Assembly: GCA_021018995.1 (NCBI GenBank) | Contig: CM037596.1 | Coordinates: 12,041,501-12,105,500 of the forward strand | Origin: Chloranthus sessilifolius | Taxonomy: Eukaryota > Streptophyta > Magnoliopsida > Chloranthales > Chloranthaceae | Length of the DNA: 64,000 nucleotides | Direction of reading: 5' to 3' | Shown here: piece after piece, positions 56,085 through 64,000 of the stretch | Numbering within the stretch: the first letter of the stretch is position 1 | Layout of the letters: the number at the start of each line of letters is the position of its first letter | The notes under the pieces: generated by a model | Databases searched by the model: none | Told to the model about the DNA's origin: nothing | The model's input: only the letters and a program-made list of their open reading frames with translations | Made by a program: the position numbers and the translations under genes

Positions 56085-56891
56085 AGAACTCAGGTCTCTT
56101 GCTTTTTGTAGATTTGTTGCAGTTGTGCTATGAATGATTACATATCAGCTGTAAGGAAATTAACCTGTGAAATACTTGAACAGAAACTCTGATCAACATG
56201 GAAAGACGGCATTGGACAGTACATCAACCTTCTTTGATGGTGTTCAACTAGCTAAAAAGGATATCAAAACAAAAAAATGGGAAATACAAGCACACATGCT
56301 CGTAAAACTGACACTAAAAAGAAGAAGGCTTCTAATTTTTTGATGATGTTGCCCATGTTGAAGCACTCCTGAGTGCTTGAGAGAGAGAGAGAGAGTGAGA
56401 GAGGTTACATAGATAAATACAAAGAAGGTCGAAGAGAATGAGAATAAGATAGAGAAGGAGAGCAAGAGGCTTATCATAAGAAGAACGAACTTGGATCACA
56501 CCCCCAGGCCGTCACGACTTTTTCTAACGAATTAAATTTCAAGTGAGTTTTATTCTACATTTCTTTACAAATAATCCCACATTAGATTTCCCACATGAAA
56601 CATGATTATCTTAAATACGCAAGTCTTGCATTTCTATCTGACGAATTTTCCAAACACGTAAACAAGAGTAAAAGGGTTCCAAATTTGGTTAAGTTACAAT
56701 TTAAAGTCTAAATTTATAATGTCCAAATGCACCCTTAGTCACCCCAAGAAAAGATAAAACTAAAGAATGTTGCTTGAGATGGTTTGGGCCTGCTCAATGG
56801 TGACCTAAAAAAGCCCTTGTATTAAGGATTGAAATGTTGAAAGCACAAGAAAGAAGGAGAAGAAGACAAAAAATATTTGGAGAGAAGTATT
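56085..56891. other. Unclassified DNA before the minus-strand family-A LTR
   Basis: No gene is supported. Content includes a GA microsatellite (56379-56404) and AT-rich sequence. GTATT at 56887-56891 would be the left target duplication of the next LTR. Confidence 0.5.
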
Positions 56892-57996
56892 TGTGACGAC
56901 CCAACTTTTCCAATCCCTAAGGTATAGGAAAGGCCGGTTCATCAACTTATTGATTTCTTAATAAGCCGTAACAAACAGAAGCCGGCAGCATAACAAAGAA
57001 CTAAAAACAGAGGCAAAGCATAGAGTAAGCAAATACAAAAGCTTTATCAAAACAATATATCGCCTTGAGGAACCAAGAAGAACCACCGGTGATGGTCAAT
57101 CCAACACCTAAAATAGTGGTTCCTAATAATGGTTCCTCGAGTGATATCAAAAAGACAAAACCATGGCCTAGGGCCCAATATTCAAAGAATAATTTTAAAC
57201 AAAAGTACCAAAAAGAAGTAATCTAGAATCAGGGAAAAACTCCTCTGCATGTGTATCCGATTCCTCCACAGGAATATAATCGGAGTCCTCCAAATCCTCA
57301 GATCCTAGGTCAGTCTCAACACCTGTGATGTATAGTCGAGGGTGAGCTAACAACAAAGCCCAATAGAGGAAACATGTCTATTTGCATTTCATTATAAGTA
57401 AAGGTTTTCAAAAATAAAAATATAACTAAATCTCCAGTTCTAATCATGAGTCAAAACTAATAACATTCATTTGATGTGTTCAAAAACTTCTGAATTAACA
57501 TGCTTCTTGTCTTAAATTTATAACTTAATTTTATCTCCCAAATTACATATAGCATGAGAGCGAACTACGTTACCAATGGGAAACTCTACTGACCATCATC
57601 GTTCATGAACCCATTTTCTGAAGAGCAACAAGCCCCTACGCTATGAGGGAAACTTGCACCAAAACAAACACCGTCAACACGGTTGATAGAATCTAGGGTT
57701 TCGTTCGTATGTACCTCAAATCGAATGCAAATGCTAACTTATATTAAAGCTTGTATACATAACATATTTACTGATTTTTCAGAGTTCTGATTCGAAGTTC
57801 ACATTCAAAAATAATTGAGGTTCTGAAGTTCTAAAGTTCAAATTTCTAAGTTCTTAGTCATAACAAAGTTTTCCAATTTCTTATTTGTGTCATAATTCAA
57901 AGTTCTTATTCATGCTGTATTAGACAAATATTTCAGAATTTATGCTTTAAATCAAACAGCCTATACTTATAATAAAATGCAAATCAGGTGTAGGGT
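56892..57996 (-). mobile_element. Family-A LTR, minus strand, left part
   Basis: Begins TGTGACGACCCAACTTTTCC, the complement of the family-A LTR end. It contains the hairpin (57078-57123), the acidic frame (57322-57233) and the conserved TGATGTATAGTCG block (57324-57352). No primer site lies to the left, so it is a 3' LTR or solo LTR. It is interrupted by an Athila-type solo LTR, with AGGGT at 57992-57996 and 59544-59548. Confidence 0.88.
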
Positions 57997-59543
57997 TGAT
58001 TGATTTTAAATGTAACCCTCGCAAGTGCATAAGATCTATTGCAGTATGACAAGAACAAGGGTGTCGAACCCACAGGGAAATCGTGAATTTTAATTAATTC
58101 TTTCAGAGATTTAAAAACGTCCCTAAGGAAGTACCAAAGGGCAGATTCAATTTTACCAAAATTTATCACACTTTTCCTAAATGCAGAAAAATAAATTAAT
58201 CTAAACAACTAATTACTGATGAATCTAAAATAATAATTAAATGAGATCAAGGAATATGCTACCTCAGATTTGTACCCCTTTTCTACCATTAAAACTCACA
58301 GTTTCATTAAAGCATCATTCACACCATCATTCAGCTATAGAGATGATTCGTAATAAAATATGATCATCAATCCGGCATACCCTATCTAAAAACTATGACT
58401 CAAATTTATCATTGCGGTATGAGTCATGTAAGAAGCATAAGCGTATCTCATGATGTTTAGATCACAACAAGAAACACATAATCGCTCTGACCTAGATCAC
58501 CACAGTCCGTCCAGATCTAGCGATTATAGCCGTTGATACGCGCAATCAACGGTCATAACAAGCATTCAATATATTTTCAATAACACAAACTTTTAGCAAA
58601 ACGATTCCATGATGACAATAAATCGACTATGGTATTAATCATAAATAAGGGTACTTATCTGAGGATCGCATCTTCCCCGATCTACTGATTTAGCCGCTCA
58701 TCTTTGGTGTATGATCTCCTTGTTCATTCAAAGCCATTCCTCTTTTTATTTCTTCCAAAGATCTTTGTTTACAATGCCTTTTTCTAAATACAATCTATGC
58801 TTTCATTAACGTAAAGGAAAAACAATGCAAATCCTAGGTACAATCTACCCCGATGGAACCCTAGAAGAAGGAGAAAGAAGAACTCTTGAAAAGATGCCAA
58901 GAAGAGCCTAAAATCAAAAATAATAATAATGAATAATAATCTTCTAAAAAATTCTCTCCAAAAACTCTAAAAAAAGAAAAGCCAAAACTAACTCTCTAAT
59001 TATCTATCTCTAATTCCTCTCTAATTCCTATCTCTAATTCCTCCTTTCCGAAGTGTTTGATCCACTTTAAATAGAGCCGAAGTTTCCCAGCTGCAGAGGT
59101 GTTCCAACTCGAAAATTTAGGGTCGATTAATCGATCCAATAGGGTCGATGCATCGACCTCCCAGATTTTCGTGAATTCCCGCCGAACTTTTCATCAGATA
59201 CTGCTTTGATATTTTGGCCATACCTCTCTGTCCCAAACTCGGATTGAGGCAATTCTTGATCCGTTGGAAAGCTGACAGAAAGATCTACAACTTTTGTGTT
59301 TTAACAATTTCATAATTCGGCCGTCTTGAATGTCCAAATTGAGCTACAAGTCGCACCAAGTTCTCGACGACCCAAAGTTGCAGTGCTTTGACATTTTTTT
59401 CAGAATTCTTGGGTTGTTTTCTGCACTTGGCTTGTATTTACCTGAAACACTTCAAATCTAATAATTCTTATCACATAGTCTTCATCGGATAGCTAAATAT
59501 AAGTATCTAGGGGTGAAATATCATCATATTTCACTACTCATCA
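57997..59543 (-). mobile_element. Athila-type solo LTR, minus strand (TSD AGGGT)
   Basis: 1547 bp from TGATTGATTTTAAATG to CACTACTCATCA, the complement of the TGATGAG...GATCA LTR. AGGGT flanks both sides and no interior is present. It carries AGGGTCGATTAATCGATCC and GGTCGATGCATCGACC at 59119-59158, so it belongs with the solo LTR at 24118. Confidence 0.93.
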
Positions 59544-60095
59544 AGGGTTCCCCTACCTTAACAAAGACAGTCCCAAAACAAGCAAAAGCAGTCCTCACAA
59601 AAGACTCTCAATTTCAAAACCTACAAAGATTAACACTTCCAGTGTTAATATTGGACCAAAAGTCAAACCCGAAAGCTTGCCAAGAAAAATCCGACAAAAT
59701 TTCAAAGGTCTGAAACAGGGCACAATTCGACCCTCGAATTCAAATTCGATGGTCGAATTTGAAATTCAATGGTCGAATTAAAATTTGACCCTCGAATTTC
59801 AAATTTTGCATCAGGCTTAAAATCTCAAAATTCGACCCTCGATTTGAAAATCGACCCTCGAATTTCTTCAGTTCTGTGACTGTGAAATTTTCATCTTTGA
59901 ACCCTTCATTCTCATTTAACCACAGTCGGTTTATCTAAAAATTTACACCATTTTCTATTCTAAACAAAACATAAATTCTAATAACACAAGGAGGTTTAAA
60001 TGCCTACCTCTTAACGTTTAATCCATCAATCCCGTCGCACCAAAATCACGCACCGGAACCAATCTCCAAAGCTTAACAGGTTAGAGCATCCTATC
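59544..60095 (-). mobile_element. Family-A LTR, minus strand, right part (truncated)
   Basis: Continues the LTR after the solo insertion: GGTTCCCCTACC, TTAACACTTCCAGTGTTAA (59630-59650), TCGAGGGTCGAA-type words (59728-59862) and a part corresponding to 5600-5730 of the element A LTR. It stops at 60095 where the family-B LTR inserted; the remainder would lie beyond the window. Confidence 0.85.
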
Positions 60096-62955
60096 TGTAA
60101 TAACCCGAAAAATCACGTCAAACGAGGACCTCGGGATTCGTGCCCGATTGGTCTTAGGTTTGACCATGAGATAGTTCATTGATGAACTTAAGGTGAGATG
60201 AGCGGATGTGATGTGTGAACCAGTGTAGAAGAGTGGAGAGATAGAGGAGTGTGTAGAGTAACATACACCGATGGGTGTGTATGTGCTCCACACCGAGAAA
60301 AGAGATAAGATAAAAAGGGTTGAAAACCCTAATTTTCATATTTTGGTTGTTGAGAGGAGTAAAGAAGAGAGAGAGAGAGAGAGAGAAAGAGAGGAGTAAA
60401 GGAGCTAGTGAGGAATTATTGCAAGTTGTTGGAAGGGGATTTCTTGCGATCAAAGCGCCGGATTCGACGCGGAGGATCTCTGCTCGCATAAACGCCGGAA
60501 ACCCTAACCTTCCAACCCTACATTTAAATCAATTTGAGGTTGATTTAAGGTGAGATTCTTGTAAATAAATGGTGTAGATTTATAGAGTAAATTGTGGTTA
60601 AAATGGGTGGAAATTGTAGGAATATTGCTTAGAAAATAACTGAGAAAAAGATTGGGGAAGAACAGCCAAAGAAGGCTGAATCTGGGGATTTCGACTAATC
60701 GAAATTGGGATTCGATTAATCGAAATTCGCCAAGAAGTTGAAAAGTCAGATGACCACGAATTCGACTAATCGAATTGAATTTCGATTAGTCGACTTTGAA
60801 TTTCGACTAGTCGAGTTGGGTGGCGACTAGTCAGAGAGCCTCCGAAAGGGGAGTAAAAATGGGTTGAGGGAAATCGACCAGTCGAAATTGGATTTCGACT
60901 AGTCGAGTAAGAATTTTGACTAATCGAATTGGACTCGATTAGTCGATTTTGTATGTTCAATTACTCAAGTGAAAATTGGACAGTTAGAACAGGGGATTTC
61001 GACTAATCGATTTTGAGAATCGATTAATCGAAATTGGACCTCGACTAATCGATTTTGAGAATCGACTAGTCGAGTTGGATTTCGACTAGTCGAACCAGGA
61101 ACTCGACTAGTCGACTGACCCAGTTTTTGTTGACTTTTGATTCTTACTTCAAGACTCTAGGGGGGTCTTGAGACTTATTCATTACATCTTTTGTGATGTT
61201 TCGAGTGTGTTTAATGGTATCATAGGTGATACGTATGAAAGTGGGCACAAGGAGCCGAGTGGGGCCTTGATGCATTGAATCGATAGAGACCTAAGGTAGG
61301 GAACACCTTGAACATGTACTTTATTTTACAAGAGCATGTATGTAGTGATATAGACTTCAGTTCAAATGTTTTTAGAATTAAATTTGATTCCATGTTATTG
61401 CTCAGATGATATTCAATGTTTTAGAACTCAATTCTATTCAAGTATTTCATTGCTCAAGATCCAATTTAAACGTGTTATTTCTAAAACTTGGGGAAAAAAA
61501 GAGGTGTGTTTAAAAATGTAAGTTGAGGTGTTTGAAAAATGTGAATAGTGATATAAGATTTAAAGTGGAAAACTGTTTTAGTTGTACAAAACCTCGTGAA
61601 AACCCTACAAGATCTAAATGTGTGTGTGTGTGTGAGAAATACACCAGTAAAATGCAAGTGTTTTAAATCATAAAACTTTTATCAGATATGGGTGTGTGTG
61701 TGACACCAAGTAAGCATGTAAGGATGAGACATCCCCAGGGGATGAGAAAATGATAAGGGCATCGGGGCGATGCAAGCAATTGAGAACAAGTAGTTATATG
61801 AAAATGGAAAGATCCCCAGGGGTTGAGGAAGTAATAAGAGCATCAAGTGTGATGCGAACACATGGATACATCCCAGGGATGTATCCAAGATTGACTAAAG
61901 TCTGATAAGGCCTAACTGATATAAGATAGCACTCTTACACGGTGAATAACTATATGTAAAGCACACGATATTTTTGTTATTTGAGGTTTGATAGGGTACC
62001 CCACCGACGTGGCGGGATAACCACGACTGACGCGGCAGAATATCCGTGACCGATACGGCGGCAATCCAGAGGCTGCCATGAGGCTTATCTGCATGTGACA
62101 TCCTGATGTCGAGACTATTGAAACCCCGCCACCAATCCCCAGGGGAGAGGGGCCTGGGTACTATATTTTGTATTCCCAGGGAATACTTTTACAATTGTCT
62201 ATATAGATGACGGCGATGGGTATCTCGTCGGGGCTCGATGCTATATTGCTCGGGGACTACTTAAGTTGAAAGGTTAAGTTTTCCTTTGCTTTAGGCCTAT
62301 TCAGTGTTATTCATGATAACTAAAAGACACGTAAATTAATGTAAAATGTGTTTCTTTTAAAACTGTTTTTCATCAGCTTTTGTATAGTCACATCATGCAT
62401 GAATATCATGGAATATATGTGAGTTATAATTTATATGTTCAGTAGTGTGTTGTTCCCTATTGAGCTAGGATGTAACTCACCCTTTTGACTATATGTCACA
62501 GGACCTTTACTAGCAGGTGCAGAGACTTCAGGGGACGTTGACCCTGGTGAGTCAGATCCAGCACTAGAGACCAGTTAGATCCACCTACCGAAGACTTCTT
62601 CTAGAGGACTCTGCTGTGCAGACGTGTAGAGTTAGATTTGTGAGCTTGATAGGTATGGCTGGGCATGTCAAGCCTTATAATTGAGAACAATGTAGTTAAT
62701 GGAGGATATCATTCTTTTGTGGCGAACTATCAGTGATGATTGGCTATCATCGATGGTTCAGATCGGTTCTACATTCATGCAGAGGCATGAAGTTAGAACT
62801 GTCTTTTGATATATTGTACAATTCCGCATTTTAATTATATGATTTCAGTTTATTGTGCTTCATATACCAGTGTTCCAAGTAGAGTTGAGGGGCATGGTCA
62901 AGATGATCATGCTGATGGCACGGGTTTCGGGGAGGTCGAAATCCGGGCTGTCACA
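60096..62955 (+). mobile_element. 5' LTR of Tekay-like family B
   Basis: 2860 bp, TGTAATAACCCG to GCTGTCACA, followed by a Met-type primer site. It has a GA tract (60367-60392), a donor-like TTTAAG|GTGAGA (60549), sixteen TCGACTAGTCGA-type words (60691-61114), the conserved block (62471-62501), an acidic frame (62502-62603) and a hairpin (62723-62759). CTATC at 60091-60095 is the left target-duplication candidate. Confidence 0.92.
60691..61114 (+). repeat. Palindromic-word block TCGACTAGTCGA, family B
   Basis: Sixteen copies of a 12-bp word with centre CTAG, TTAA, CTAA, TTAG or CCAG between TCGA arms, spaced irregularly by about 10-75 bp. Many copies are perfect palindromes; others differ mostly by C/T or G/A transitions. 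Confidence 0.9.
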
Positions 62956-63437
62956 GTTGGTATCAAAGCCATTTTCTTTAGCAATTCTGACAATCACTGT
63001 TGTCAGATCATAGGGACCTCTGCTAATGAAAATTTAAATTTCAAATGCAGCCGTTAGTGTCTTCTAGAGGGAGAGGCCGACCTAGGGGCGGCCAATATCA
63101 AAGTTTAGAACTTGTTGGGACCAAAAAAAAAAAGTTTTACAGTAAATTTTGTTAGGGTGTAGGAGAGTCAATTAGGACCTTATCTCAGTGAGTGGAAACG
63201 TTAGGCTTTAGGTTCATGAAGTCCCAAGTCGTGATCGTAGGTTTTGTTTTGGGACTTGGGCAATGAAATTTCATTGATTACTTATCGAGGATACAGTTGA
63301 TGATTGTGACGAATAGTGAAAGAAGTTGGCTAGTGTACGAAGTGAAGTTTTAGTTTTTGTTGGAAGTTAGGGTCGTGGTGACCACGATCATTATTATTTG
63401 AGACCCTGTTTCATTTTGACAGACTGAAATGGCACCA
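62956..63437 (+). mobile_element. Interior start of family-B element (primer site and degenerate gag start)
   Basis: GTTGGTATCAAAGCC (62956-62970) is a Met-tRNA primer site. An ATG at 63045 begins MQPLVSSRGRGRPRGGQYQS, the Arg/Gly-rich gag start typical of this lineage, but the frame ends at a TAG after about 38 codons. The next 300 bp show no gag motif, so this copy may be non-autonomous. A GTGGTGACCAC palindrome is at about 63374-63384. The interior is cut at 63438 by an Athila LTR. Confidence 0.75.
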
Positions 63438-64000
63438 TGATGAGTAGTGAAATATGATGATATTTCACCCCTAAATACCTATATTTAGCCGTCCGATGAA
63501 GGCTATCTGATGAGATTTGCTAGATTTGAAGTGTTTCAGGTAAATACAGTCCAAGTTTCTAAAACAGCCCAAGAATCCCGAAAATAATGTCAAAACACTG
63601 CTATTTTGGGTCATTGAGAACTTAGTGCGACTTGCAGCTCAATTTGGACCTTCAAGACGTCAGATTCAGGAAATTGATAAAACATAAAAGTTGTAGAGCT
63701 CGTCGTCAGCTTTCCAACGCCTCAAGAATCACCTCAATCCGAGTTCGGTACAGAAAGTTATGAGCAAAATACCGAGGCAGTATCTGATGCAAAGCTAGGC
63801 GGGAATTCACGAAAATTACTCTTAGATGTCAATCGAGAGAGGTATTAGGGTTAGGCTATTATAAAAAGGGAAGCCACGAGTTTCTTAGGGGATTATTATT
63901 TTTTGCAATTAGAATATTATTCATTCTTTCTTTTTAGTTTTAGGGCTCTTCACTTTGGGGAATATTTTCTTCATCTTTTCAAGTCTTCTCTCCTTCTTCT
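63438..64000 (+). mobile_element. Athila-type LTR, 5' part (runs off the window)
   Basis: Begins TGATGAGTAGTG after CACCA (63433-63437). It is almost identical to 11105-11650, with only a few substitutions by eye, and keeps longer base runs (such as TTAGGGTTAGG and ATAAAAAGGG). A TATA box is at about 63857-63869. It is the same subfamily as the nested element and appears young. Confidence 0.92.

Noticed and set aside
60154-60489. 111-codon minus-strand ORF in the family-B LTR with a Ser/Leu/Phe run
   Set aside because: It reads the complement of the GA tract and leader; antisense to the LTR promoter with no domain.

Overview
The window is intergenic DNA of a large, repeat-rich plant (angiosperm-type) genome. 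Almost all of it is nested LTR retrotransposons. Plant affinity rests on the element types: Ty3/gypsy chromoviruses of the Tekay/Del type (methionine-tRNA primer sites, LTRs of 2.2-3.6 kb, a chromodomain-like integrase tail), Athila-type elements (DLGASV protease, LTRs starting TGATGAG) and a Tat/Ogre-type element (DNGS protease, G-patch-like segment). I found no convincing host protein gene, tRNA, rRNA or CRISPR array. The species cannot be told from this sequence.

Layout. 1-419 is the 3' end of a family-B LTR (+). 420-3257 is the interior of a minus-strand Tekay-like element (F; RT, protease, gag), whose 5' LTR (3258-5065 and 30357-30893) was split by insertion of element A. Element A (5066-30351, +; TSD ATTTC) is a Tekay element with gag, pol and an extra ORF before the 3' LTR. 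An Athila-type element sits inside its integrase (11105-22455; TSD GGTTG) and an Athila-type solo LTR lies downstream of pol (24118-25845; TSD CCTAA). 30894-39215 is a truncated Tat/Ogre-type element (C). An Athila-like LTR (D; about 39216-39882 and 51613-51874) is split by element G (39883-51612, -). G has 3.5-3.6 kb LTRs and only gag, and itself carries a second gag-only element, H (44473-47052). Then come about 2.7 kb of low-copy-looking DNA (51875-52227, 54582-56891) with a family-E solo LTR (52228-54581; TSD GAAAA), a SINE-like copy and a possible hAT end. Next is a minus-strand family-A LTR (56892-60095) with an Athila-type solo LTR inside (57997-59543; TSD AGGGT). Last are a family-B 5' LTR and leader (60096-63437) and the start of another Athila LTR (63438-64000).

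The most interesting signals cut across element families. (1) Tekay-type LTRs of families A, B, E, F and G share a block ending CACAG|G that looks like a 3' splice site; in A, B, E and F a short acidic reading frame ending EEFFP or DEFFP follows it. (2) The gag-protease gap of two families fits an intron whose removal fuses gag and pol in frame. (3) LTRs of unrelated lineages carry blocks of repeated palindromic words, a different word in each family. (4) A hairpin about 200-300 nt before the LTR end is kept, with at least one paired change. (5) Two gag-only non-autonomous elements are nested one in the other. (6) The youngest nested Athila copy looks more broken than its older host.
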